A stretch of 64,000 nucleotides of DNA from Hygrocybe punicea (Eukaryota; Basidiomycota; Agaricomycetes; Agaricales; Hygrophoraceae): NCBI GenBank assembly GCA_963556145.1, contig OY744473.1, positions 3,348,001 through 3,412,000 on the forward strand, read 5' to 3'. The position numbers and the translations under genes are program-made. Below the pieces are notes generated by a model that did no database searches, had not been told where the DNA came from, and was given only the letters and a program-made list of their open reading frames with translations. Each line of letters begins with the position of its first letter. Positions within the stretch are counted from its first letter, which is position 1. This document shows positions 12,155-22,617 of the stretch, piece by piece.

Positions 12155-12574
12155 CCTGAGTAGTTGTCATCATTGAAGTGATGAAAGAAATTGCTAGCTG
12201 GAATGGTGGGTTTTGTTTTGGTTTTTTTCACCGCTTTTGACCCTCAAATTTCAAGTGCCTAGTGATGCCGAAGTTCGGTTCGGTTCGGTTTTTTCGGTTT
12301 TTTGCAAAACCTGAACCGAAACCGCCGGTTCGGTTTTTTCGGTTTTTTGCAAAACCTGAACCGAAACCGCCGGTTCGGTTCAGCAAAATGCCGAACCGAA
12401 ACTGAAACCGCTTCGAACCGTTTTTTAGCGTTCGGTTCGCATTCAAACCCGGTTCAAACGCCGAACCGATTTGATTTAAAGCTTTTCCTACCTGTCAGCT
12501 TCATTTTGATCCCCTGATCATCCAAAACGGTCAAGTATTGAGTGAGTTATGATTAAAATAACTTTTATTCACAA

Positions 12575-12920
12575 TGGGAGGACATCCATAACATATCTTT
12601 TATTCGGATATAGTTTCCCCCATGTTGGGACAAGATTCCAACACTGCAAAGACCCCAGAAAAACATTTGAACTCCCCACCCTAAACGGGGTACAGATATA
12701 ATACAGAGATGTGATATCTATTGGAGGGGGTCGACCCCCTGAATAGACTACAAAAACTATTTTCAAGCTCTGACCTCCTGAAGTGGGCTATGCCGATCAC
12801 TGGCATGTCATCTATTGGTTCCATCAACGATCCCAAACTGATATAAGCAAAGCGGTTCCAACCCCAACTGGCACCCTGTTTATTGCCCAGAATATTTTTA
12901 TTGTTACGGATGTCCTCCCA
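12575..12920. mobile_element. Nested inverted-repeat element (TGGGAGGACATCC ends)
   Basis: TGGGAGGACATCCATAACA at 12575 is mirrored by TGTTACGGATGTCCTCCCA ending at 12920. The 346-bp segment has no coding potential and lies inside the 12260-13535 MITE. Confidence 0.6.
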
Positions 12921-12934
12921 ATATATAGATTGTG

Positions 12935-13250
12935 ATTTTAAAAAATGAAAATAGCATTATAAGTAAAATAGGTAAGATTACCAAATTATTTGAGTACATT
13001 ACCCTCATCAAAAGGTAATGGGTTCTCTGTTAACATCAATTAATATAATCAATATCCACTCACCTATTGGACCAACTTGGAATTTCTGCATAATTGGTTA
13101 CAAATTGAAGTCAGTTTAATGAGTGACCAGATATTGGTTAAATTAACTAATCTTAGCAGAGGACCAATTATCATTTAGTGTGGGCAATGTACTCAAATAA
13201 TTTGGTAATTATATCTATTTTATTTATAATGTTATTGCCATTTTTAAAAT
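12935..13250. mobile_element. Nested inverted-repeat element (ATTTTAAAAA ends)
   Basis: About 70 bp at 12935-13005, including AAATTATTTGAGTACATT, is the approximate reverse complement of 13180-13250. This is a second small palindromic insertion inside the hAT-type MITE. It is AT-rich and non-coding. Confidence 0.55.
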
Positions 13251-13616
13251 CCAATATATATATATATTGTGAGTAAAAGTTGTTTTAATCATAACTCACT
13301 CAATACTTGACCGTTTTGGATGATCAGGGAATCAAAATGACGGGAAGAACCGTATCTATCGGTTCGCGGTTCGAACCGGGTTCAAACGCGGTTCAGAACC
13401 GCTCAAAACCACAGAACTGCAAACTGAACCATCGGTTTCGGTTCAGCATTTGGCTGAACCGAACCGGGTTTTTCGGTTCGGTTTGCGGTTCAAACCGGGT
13501 TCGGACCAGTTCTGAACCGAACTTCGGCATCACTACAAGTGCCAAACAATTGCAACTTCATCATTTCTGACTTCCTACTCGGTCACCACTGTGACACCAC
13601 ACTTCTCGAGCAAACG

Positions 13617-16600
13617 ATGCGAAACTTTTCTTGCAACCTAGGGCTTTGCAAAGGCAAACATAAAACATTCAAAAATCATTCTGGTTACACCCAGCACAAG
13701 AATTCTGCTCATCCCCCGTTGACCTGGTCTCATATACCTGTTCATCCGAGCTGCATACCAGATAATTTCATTGAACCTGATATTAATTTCAATTATGATA
13801 CTGGGGATGATAATATGGTGAGTAGTTGTGGGCAAGGTGCTCAAATTAAATGGCATCCGATCCTCAATGGTGTGTTCCATGGCTTCGTGTATTAAAAAAT
13901 AATTAAGTAATATTCAGGTGTTCCATGCGATGAAAATGGAAGATACCTCGATCATGGTACACCTCCCACCACAGTTGAACAATGTCTGACCAATTTTTTA
14001 CCGTATAAATCTCGGTCCAAGTTTGAGATCGCTGATTTTCTTTATCGGCGAAACCAGATGCCTGGATCACAAATTGATGATCTTATGGAATTGTGGGCTG
14101 CTGAAAGTGGTGCAGCACCCTTTGAAAGTCACCAAGGTCTCTATGATATCATCAACTCCACGACTCTGGGCAACGCACCATGGAATTCATTTTCTGTCTC
14201 GTACTCTGGTGACCTCCCTAACGGTGAAATTCCTACATGGATGACTTCCAAATACGAAGTGTGGCATCGCAACCCACATACTGTGATATGCAACCAACTG
14301 GCCAACCCAGACTTCAAGGATGACATTGACTACGCACCTCTTCAAGAATTCCAGGAAAATGGCAAACGGAGGTGGACCAATCCTATGACGGGCAACTGGG
14401 CTTGGAACCAGGCAGTATGTTGCCTCCCCATTCAACCAATCATTGAGCACTAAAATCAATGGTTAGAATACAATTGCGGAAGAATCCAACGACACCCATG
14501 GTGGGATGTTTGTTCCGGTCATCTTGGGTAGCAATAAGACTACAGTTTCAGTTGGCACCGGGAACAATGAGTTCTATCCATTATATGCTTCTGTTGGAAA
14601 TGTCCATAACAGTGTCCGTCGCTCTCATCGTAACGCCGTTGCCATTATTGGATTTCTTGCTATCCCCAAAAGTTGGTGATCTATTCTCAGCATGGTACTG
14701 TTGCTGAATTAAGTATTTCATAGCTGACAGGAAACACGCAGACGATCCAGATTTCCGGAAGTTCTGGCGTCAACTTTTTCACTTGTCCCTGGCGGCAATA
14801 ATTGAACCATTTTGTGCAGGGATGACCACCCCGGAAGTCACACTCTGTCCTGATGGACATTTTCAACGTGCGATATATGGGATAGGGCCATATATAGCTG
14901 ATTATCCAGAGCAGGTGCTCCTATCATGTGTTGTTCAGGGCTGGTGTCCTCGGTATTTAGGTTCCTCATTAACAGTAAATTTCAGTACTTATCTTATCTC
15001 AAGGTGCACAGCAAAGCCCGAGAATCTGGATGGCCACACTGGTCCTCGATCCCAAGAGCACTCAGAGGCTCTCCTTGATGAGTTTAATCTAAAAATGTTG
15101 TGGGAGGATTACGGCATAGTTGGCGATGTTATAGTATGTTTTTGAGTATTCGAAGCTTCATATTTCCTTACTTATCATCATCAGCCGTTCACTTCAACCT
15201 TCCCACGTGCCGACATACATGAGCTCCTGACATCAGATCTTTTACACCAATTAATAAAGGGCACATTTAAGGATCACCTTGTCACCTGGGTTGAACAATA
15301 CCTACACAATGTGCATGGCAAGAGTGGTGCAGTGGCCATTTTGTCTGACATTGACCGACGGTGAGTATTTCGCGATACTCTGTTGCATATATTCTAATAT
15401 CGGCTCTGATTCAGGATTGCTGTTGTGCCATCATTCCCTGGCCTACGGTGCTTCCCAGAAGGTCGCAGCTTCAAGCAGTGGACTGGAGATGATTCGAAAG
15501 CACTTATGAAGGTATGAAATCCCTGTTCTGTTGTCATAACTACTTAACGCTTGTTCTTAGGTCTACCTACCTGCAATTGCCGGCCATGTACCTCCTCAAA
15601 TGGTCCACACTTTGGCGGCATTTCTGGACTTTTGCTACCTTGCACGACATTCCGTGCATACCGAATCTACACTAGATGCTATGGATGATGCGCTCACCTG
15701 ATTCCACCGTGATCAGGTGATCTTCGAGCATGAGGGTGTTTGTGCCGAAAATATTTCCCTCCCACGGCAGCACTCATTGGTCCATTTCCGAAGAGTCATT
15801 GAGCTTTTTGGCTCACTAAATGGACTCTGTTCTTCAATAACAGAATGCAGGCACTGCTCAGCCATCAAAAAACCATGGCGGCGCTCAAATCACTACAAGG
15901 TGCTTGGTCAAATGTTATTGACTAATCAATGGCTTGACAAATTGGCAGCATCTCATGTTGACTTTGTGGCGTGAGGGATGCTCACTCAACCATACCTTCC
16001 TGATCACCCAGTGGTTGAGCCTATCAATCCTGTGGATATTCAACCCAATGAGCTAGATGCAGGTCCTGTTGATGGTCCACGAATTCTTGCTGTAGTAAGG
16101 TTAGCAGTATGTGCAGGTATATAGGTTCCATTGGTTTTTATGGTGTCGTGACTAATAATGATTATTCTCCATAGCTGCTAAGTCCCAGTTTCCACGCCAG
16201 CTGCATGCTCTTGCAGAGCAACTCTCAGTTCCAGAGCTCCCTGAACTCATGCGCCATTTTCTCTTAGGGCAGGTCAAGGGTATGCAATACCCCCAGGGGT
16301 TAAGAGTACGGGTACCACGGGTTAAGGGTACGAGTCCAGCCTCAGAATACCCGCAGTACCCACACGGGTATGGGCTGTATTTTTTTTGGGAGAAGAACAT
16401 CAAAAACTCAATTTTTGGGGTATTTTTCGCTATTTTTGAGGGATATAATGAGAATCATTGCTTGTAAAAATATGTAAAAATGCTCTCAACACTCCCCACA
16501 GTATTCTAAACATTGTGTTCCTTTACACTAAAGGGATCCGGCCAGTATTCTGTCCACAATAACCATAAAAACCACCAAAAACAGGTAAAAATGAAGTATT

Positions 16601-17301
16601 TTGCATGTTTCTTCCTGTACCCCTGCAAAACCCGTGCCATACCCGTACTTTTGGCCTCGGGTACGGGTCCGAGTACAGCCCCAGAGCACTGCGGGTGTAC
16701 CCCTGACCAGCCATATTTTCTCTATGACCAATTGCGACCTAACGCAATATTATCTTGGTCTGATGTTCACCTTGAACAATGCCCTCCTCTCCGTGGTCGT
16801 GTTTATGCTGTCCCTTTGGCTGTTGCCACTTTCTATGCACCCAGCAACCCATCTGGAATTGGCGGCATGTACTGTGAAAGAATCCGAGCCACACCATGCT
16901 GGCATGGGGGTCCACTGCGAAACGATTGTGTTTTTGTCTCAAAGGAAGTAGAGGATGTAGGAATGCGGGGTTTGCATGTCGCATGTGTGCAATTCTTCTT
17001 CAGGTTCACACATGAAGGCAAACAATATCCATGCGCTTTAATCCAGTGGTTTTTGCCAGTCGGTGGTGCCCCATGTGAAGATACCGGGATGTGGATTGTC
17101 AAGCCTTGCCTTGATCCCAATGGCCAACCTGAGCAAGCCGTCATTCACGTAGATGCCATTGTTCAGGGAGCACACCTCATTCCTGTCTATGGTGAAGAGC
17201 TACTCCCTCCCCATATCAACTTTGTGAACTCATTGGGATCATTCCGAGCATATTATGTTAATAAATATGCTGATCACCATGCAAATGAGATAGCATTTTG
17301 A
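13617..17301 (+). pseudogene. Plavaka-family transposase, decayed, with a MITE in its coding sequence
   Basis: From the ATG at 13617 the protein opens with a CX4C..HX4H zinc-finger-like stretch. It continues through many exons with blocks I recognise from Plavaka transposases of Agaricomycetes: MPGSQIDDLMELWAA, WNSFSVSYSGDLP, WMTSKYEVWHRNPHT, MTGNWAWNQA, RAIYGIGPYIADYPEQVLL, SDLLHQLIKGTFKDHLVTWV, FPEGRSFKQWTGDDSKALMK, SLPRQHSLVHFRRVIELFG, CSSITECRHCSAIKKPWRRS and, at the end, RAYYVNKYADHHANEIAF. The large family is usually about 900-1000 residues, which fits. In-frame TGA stops at 15699-15701 and 15972-15974 replace expected Arg codons. A 451-bp MITE (16265-16715) interrupts the HFL-YDQL block. 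It acts by cut-and-paste in active relatives; this copy cannot. Confidence 0.88.
16265..16715. mobile_element. hAT-type MITE inside Plavaka, TTTTCTCT duplication
   Basis: Left end TAGGGCAGGTCAAGGGTA and right end (complement) TATGGCTGGTCAGGGGTA are flanked by TTTTCTCT at 16257-16264 and 16716-16723. Deleting the element and one repeat restores the conserved HFLYDQLRPN of the Plavaka protein, which confirms the boundaries. The arms are rich in GGGTAC/TACCCG motifs; the centre is AT-rich. Confidence 0.88.
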
Positions 17302-18108
17302 TTCGACGTCTGCCTGCACCAGGATCTGGCCCTGACACGCCAACTGCAACACCAACCCAGCCAGCTTACTGGCCACGACGACCCCCACTAGTGGTAGCAT
17401 GCGAAATTCCTTGCCCACACCCCATCTCTGCCCACACCCAAATCTAGCACTGTCAGTGGCAATGCTAGTGCAGGCCCTCTCACCAGCCACAACAGCTCCC
17501 ACTAACATGCTCAATTCTCCACTGGCACACCTATCTCTACCCACACCCAAATCTGGCACCCTGGTGCAACTCTCACCAGCTCCAACAACCCTCACTGGAA
17601 CATTCGGTTCCCAACTGACAAACCCATCTCCACCTGTGCCAAGGTTGGGCACCATCTTGCTGATTACAATGTCAGCACAGGACCATTTGCCAGCCGCAAT
17701 GCCACCTTCCTGCTCTGGCACATCCGATACCATACCAACATGCCCTACATCTGAGACCGGCATGATCCCGCCAATTGCAATGATGGCCCTTTCGCCATTG
17801 GCTACTCCTTGTCCATCTAGATCATCAGCCCTACAATGGCCTATCCTGACAGGCTACCACCTCCTCGTCATCTTGGGTATGGCACTGCCAAGGCCATCCT
17901 TGCCTCACACGGCAAGACACTTACACCACAGACAATGGAATGGGTGATTGGGATCATTGTTGCCCTCGTGTGAGCAAGCCTTTTACCTTTTACCTTTTCT
18001 AACTCATAAGCTTGCTCTTTCAGTTTATTATACTTGGGTTGGTTTGAAAACCTCAATAATTCCGGGGCATTTGGTCATTTTTTCTTCCAGAAAGACTACG
18101 TGCAGGAC
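17302..18108. repeat. Imperfect minisatellite-like C/A-rich block downstream of Plavaka
   Basis: From about 17310 to 17810 the sequence repeats variants of CCCACACCCAAATCTGGCACC and CTCACCAGC-CAACA at roughly 100-bp spacing. Long open frames here (Pro/Thr/Leu-rich) follow from composition. Beyond 17820 a short possible exon (GYGTAKAILASHGKTLTPQT near 17875-17935) is followed by a possible intron up to about 18090, cut by the CACTA insertion at 18112. I recognise no gene. Confidence 0.45.
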
Positions 18109-18991
18109 ATTCACTGCGGAAACTCTGATTTAGCACAATCTGGAGAGGGTGGGGTAGCTAGTGTACCTAGATGTAGCCTGCGGCTTGAGAGAAATTTGAT
18201 CCCGGTCTGAAGCGTGGTTGGAACGCCGACGTCCTGTCATTCTATCCGGATCAGGAAGGGTTCTTGCTTCGTTGATATGCTACCTTGCATGTACAGTAGC
18301 TGTCATTAGAAGATATACTTCTGTCGATATCCTCACTTCGACTTTAGTTGAGATCATGCCCATGGTTATCAGGATTAATTTAATATCCTTTTCCGATTTA
18401 CATCCGTTTCAAGCTCTATCCCCTACCCTGTCCTGCTGGCCCCCAGTGAAAAACTGTTACCCAGCTCCAGTCCCTGCCCTCTGTTCACCGCACACGAAGC
18501 CTCCCACTGATGTCCTACCAGACTAGGGGGGGGGCACATCAGAACCGGCCGCCTGGTTCCACCCCAAACACATACCAAACTCCATTGCATGCTCCCCGAG
18601 CCCCGCCGCCAGCTTTGGAACGACTCGCTTCATCCCCGGAGTTGTTATCACCATTAGATGTGCATGCACACCTTGACATGGGCACTCCAAGGTTGCCCTC
18701 TCGAACTCCAACGTTGCGTGCCCAGGATCTTCAAGTTGACGAATCACTTGTATGTTATTCAACGATCACAAAGTCAAATTAATGCTCACTTTCCTTCCCA
18801 GCACTTTCCCCCCCGTGGTCACAGACAAGAGAGTTGGCAATCTCCGCAGATGAGCAACACCTATCAGCAAAACTCCACCTTATTCCACAATGACACGCCC
18901 TATTCGCAATACCACACTGACAGTTCAAATATGTTGGTACGATCTGGAGGCTATCTGGTCGCTGCGCGTGATGATTTTCACAGTGGACCAG

Positions 18992-19784
18992 TGTAGAGGG
19001 TCCTCGACCCTCTGAGGCCGTAACATCGATATCTAGCGAATCCGCTCGAACCCGACGTCTCTAGCAATCTACGTTCAAACCCGACGCAACCCGACGCAAC
19101 CCGATGCATATCGACTAGCACGGCCGCTCACGTACCTGGTCGGTCTATCTCCTAAACTCGCGGAACTTCAAATATCAAAGATAGATCTCATCGGACTGGG
19201 ATCCCGACATCGGACTTGCCTTATTCACGCCTAGCGTCTCCCTTATGGGGATATAGTAAAGTATTTTGCATCTTTTACAGTTTTTATATCTTCCACCCAT
19301 TTTCCCTGTCATCATCACCTCGCAACGCTCTTCCTACTTCCCCATTTTTATTCTCCTTTGTTTCCTCTCATCGGCCGAGGACTCTCGTCCGAATCTAGGT
19401 ACAGAACTTTGTAGTATAAAAACGGTGCCCAAGCGCCGTCTCAAAATAAGAAACCAGTTCCCCCGTTTCCTCTCTCTGAGAATTAGTCTCTCAGTAAAAT
19501 CCATCGCACATATTACTCGTCGGTTTCCTCGACACTCTCCCCGTCCTTCTACCGTCCTAATCTCTATGTTTCTCGTCACCCGACACCCGACCCGCCGTAC
19601 CCGACATCGTCGGCTTCGTCGGCTTCGATCGGTCTCCATAGATTTCAGTAGTTTACTCGGCGGCTTCTTACCTTTTATATCCTATTATCTTACTGAAGCT
19701 TGTTAGACTATTCCTAGTCACTTCTACGCTGACCCCACAGGCATAGGATTATTATTCCGCAGCCACCCCGACCTCGCCTTTACA
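18992..19784 (+). repeat. 5' LTR
   Basis: Begins TGTAGAGGGTCC and ends CCTTTACA. The U3 region holds a TATA box in GTAGTATAAAAACGGTG (about 19411). The distal part ends in TTCCGCAGCCACCCCGACC, a stretch also seen in the solo LTRs at 2255 and 55386. Small open frames in the LTR recur identically in both copies and are not genes. Confidence 0.95.
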
Positions 19785-19786
19785 TC

Positions 19787-19804
19787 TGGAGCCCACCGCG
19801 AGGG
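19787..19804 (+). other. Primer-binding site
   Basis: TGGAGCCCACCGCGAGG starts 3 nt after the 5' LTR. TGG complements the CCA tail of a tRNA, so this is the expected minus-strand priming site. I did not assign the tRNA. Confidence 0.7.
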
Positions 19805-20285
19805 ATAGTCTAGCACCACCATAGCTTCCTCTTCCCGTATCCCTCCCTCTGACCGTCGTCTTCGAGATCTTCCTCGAAGAACTCTTCAACAAGAACTCTC
19901 TTTAGCCGCCTTCGACCCGACAATCGACGACGATTTCTTCCAGCTAGTACCCGACCACCTCGCTCGACATAACAATCTCCCGCTTGTCTCAGGGTCAAAC
20001 ACCCCCCTATATCTTTCATCCGACAGTCTCGAATCGGTCGATATACCGATAATTACCATTACACCCGACTCATCCGATCTCAGTTCGACACCCGCATCGC
20101 CTACGTCCCCGACTTCGACCTCGTTAGAACCCCTGTCCACGTCTTCGCTCTCGACATCGAAAACTCCGTCATCGACATCGTCCCCGTCTTCATCTTCGTC
20201 CACGCCGTCATCGCCCACGTTACCCGACCCGCTCATCGTACACCCGACAACCGCTTCATCGACATCTCAGCTTCTTCCACCCACA

Positions 20286-22534
20286 ATGACTTCGACCTCT
20301 GGATCTTCGACCGCTCCCCACGTTACCGCTCCCCATGTTACTCCACGACAAATGCCCGCTCGCGGTCACTCCACGGCCCTGACCTTCGACGGGAACCCGC
20401 TCAATTTAAACCGCTTCTTCGAAGAAGTCGAGATACTTGCTGCCGATGCTGCTCTCGACGACGCAGGACGCATCAAGCATAGTCTGCGTCGCTTAGCGAC
20501 TACGAGCTTTGGGCAAGTTTACCTAGCGCGACCGGCGTCGATTATGCTGCATTCAAGAGGAGCGTACTCGTGCTATACCCGGGTACGGAAGACGATCACC
20601 GGTACACTATGGCGGATCTCGACCGTCTTACGCACACCCAAACCGCTTACGGTATCCGTACCTGCGCCGAACTTGGCGAATATTACCGCGAGTTCATTCG
20701 GATCTTGGGATTCCTCTTAGACAAGGGTCGGATCTCTCCCCGAGAACGCAACATTGCGTACGAGAACGGCTTCCATGTCGAGCTTAAAAAGGACATCAAA
20801 ACCCGTCTGCAGTACCAAAAACCGAACCATTTCCATAGCGACCCTTACGACTTCCAGGACTTCCACAATTGCGCCCACTTCCTACTGGCCGGAACCGCGG
20901 CCAAACCGTCCACCGTCTCTCGTCTATCGTCAACGTCGCCTGCCGCCATCCGGTACTCGACTCCAATAGAACCCGCCACCCGCTACCCGCCACCCGCTCG
21001 CTATGACCCGGTCATTCCTAAAGCGGAACCAGTCGAACCTAACGTATCCGACCTATTTCGTCTCGTTTCGCAACAACTCGCCGTCCTCACACAGGCCCTC
21101 ACCGAACGCAACAACCCCCCAAAGCCGTGTGCAAATAGGGCTGAGCCGACCACCACAGGACAGGGTTTCACCAATTTCAACTGCCTCTTTTGCGACGTCC
21201 CGTTCCATCATATACGCGATTGTCCTATTTGCGAGCAGTACACTCGAGACGGGATATGCCGCAAGAATGAGCACGGCTGCATCGTGTTGCCTAACGGAAT
21301 GTATCTTCCAAAGGCTATCGTCGGCAAAAATATGAGGGAACGCTTCGACGCGTGGCACGCACAGAACCCCGGCAACCGCACTCCCCCTGCCCGCAACCCC
21401 ACAGAACCGTTCCAACGCGACCCGCCGCCTCATGTCAAAGCTAACTTCGTCTCCGCCGTCGAAGTACCCACCTACGAAACAGAGGCCACTACCGAGTACG
21501 CCGACATCTTTCAGTCCACAACGTCCGACATCGACAACGACAACGAACAGATTAAGGTTCTGGAAGCCGAAGTGCAGCGGCTTCGTAAACGGGTTAGATT
21601 CGACGGTGTAGAGATCCCATCAAAGGCGAAAGGCAAGTCTAGAGAAACGTTTCCCAATCTGCCCGCCACTTCCACGTCTGTCCCCGCCGCGAAACCCGCC
21701 GAGAAAATGGCCAGACCTATCAACGAGCAGCCGATCACCATAGTCCCCCCTTCGAACACGCGGCCGACCGAGCCGACCGCCCTTGTACCGCGCACTCCCC
21801 AGAACCTTCCCGCATCGCACCCCCAATACCGCTACCAAGCCCCCATCGAAGATCCTGGTATCGCCAAATCCGTCATCGACCGCGCGCTCGATTCTCAAGT
21901 CTGCATTTCGCAGCAAGAACTTTTGGCCATGTCGTCCGACGCCCGCCATCACATGAAGGACCTCACTACATCGAAAAAGGTCACCGCCGAGAGTAACAAC
22001 GTCGAGGTCTTCCATTTTCACGCACCTGAAATCCCCACTCGTGCCTGTCAACACTGTCAGGAAAACGTCCCGCTCGTCGTCGGCCGTGACTCAGTCCCTC
22101 TCCGTGCGGTCTACCCGCTCATCAACGGCAAATTCGTATTCGAGTGCGTCCTCGACAATGGTTCCATGATCATCGGCATGCGGCGCAATATTTGGGAGAA
22201 ACTCGGTTACGGCCTCCAAAATATGAAGATGTGGATGCAGTCGGCAAATAAAAGCGACAACGACACCCTCGGCCGGATCGCCAACCTAAAATTCAGTTTT
22301 GGCGACGTCGATCTTTTCCTCCAAGTCCAAGTCGTCGATGACGCCCCCTACGAGATCCTCATCGGCCGCCCGTTCTTCACGCTTTCCGAAGCCCTTACAA
22401 AGGATTATAAAAACGGAGAACAACAAGTCACTATCACGGACCCAAACACCGGCGCCATCGTCACCTTGCCCACCATCGAGCACAACCAAAAGAACCGACG
22501 AGAGCGGTCCGACACCGGAAAACCGGATTTTTAG
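20286..22534 (+). pseudogene. Ty3/Gypsy gag-protease polyprotein, frameshifted
   Basis: The gag frame starts at ATG 20286 and shifts near 20480, where RIKHSLR should continue into SLSDYELWASLP in another frame; the remainder is open from there to 22534. Capsid-like blocks (FDGNPLNLNRFFEEVE, YPGTEDDHRYTMADLD, LGEYYREFIRI) are followed by a cysteine/histidine-rich stretch (CLFCDVPFHHIRDCPIC, about 21180-21240) that may bind nucleic acid, a Pro-rich linker, and a retropepsin-like domain. In the protease the motif is VLDNGSMI, where DSG or DTG is usual, and the distal EILIGRPFF block is present. The shift looks like a small deletion rather than programmed frameshifting. Confidence 0.85.
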
Positions 22535-22617
22535 AAGTCGAGGACCCGGAAATACCTCTCAGGAAGGACGCACCGGGAGATGAGAAGCCGCCACTTGAAA
22601 GCGACCACACCTATACC

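Larger units (their letters stand above)
12260..13535. mobile_element. hAT-type MITE, CAAGTGCC 8-bp duplication, with nested MITEs
   Basis: The ends are TAGTGATGCCGAAGTTCGG and its exact reverse complement, flanked by CAAGTGCC at 12252-12259 and 13536-13543. Eight-bp duplications are typical of hAT transposons. The outer arms consist of reiterated CGGTTCGGTT and AACCGAACCG units, including a 45-bp tandem duplication at 12278-12372. Inside is an inverted repeat with GATCATCCAAAACGGTCAAG at about 12516 and its complement at about 13307, shared with the MITEs at 45825 and 60041. Two further inverted-repeat segments lie within (12575-12920 and 12935-13250). No transposase is encoded. Confidence 0.9.

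Noticed and set aside
17399..17947. Long Pro/Thr/Leu-rich frames on both strands
   Set aside because: They come from an imperfect C/A-rich minisatellite; open on both strands because of composition.
19216..19706. Open frames in the 5' LTR, repeated at 28749-29230
   Set aside because: They are identical parts of the two LTRs, rich in T/C, and overlap the promoter region; no protein family is suggested.
20480..20580. Programmed frameshift in gag
   Set aside because: The shift lies early in gag, not at the gag-pol junction, and no slippery heptamer or downstream structure was evident; a small deletion is simpler.
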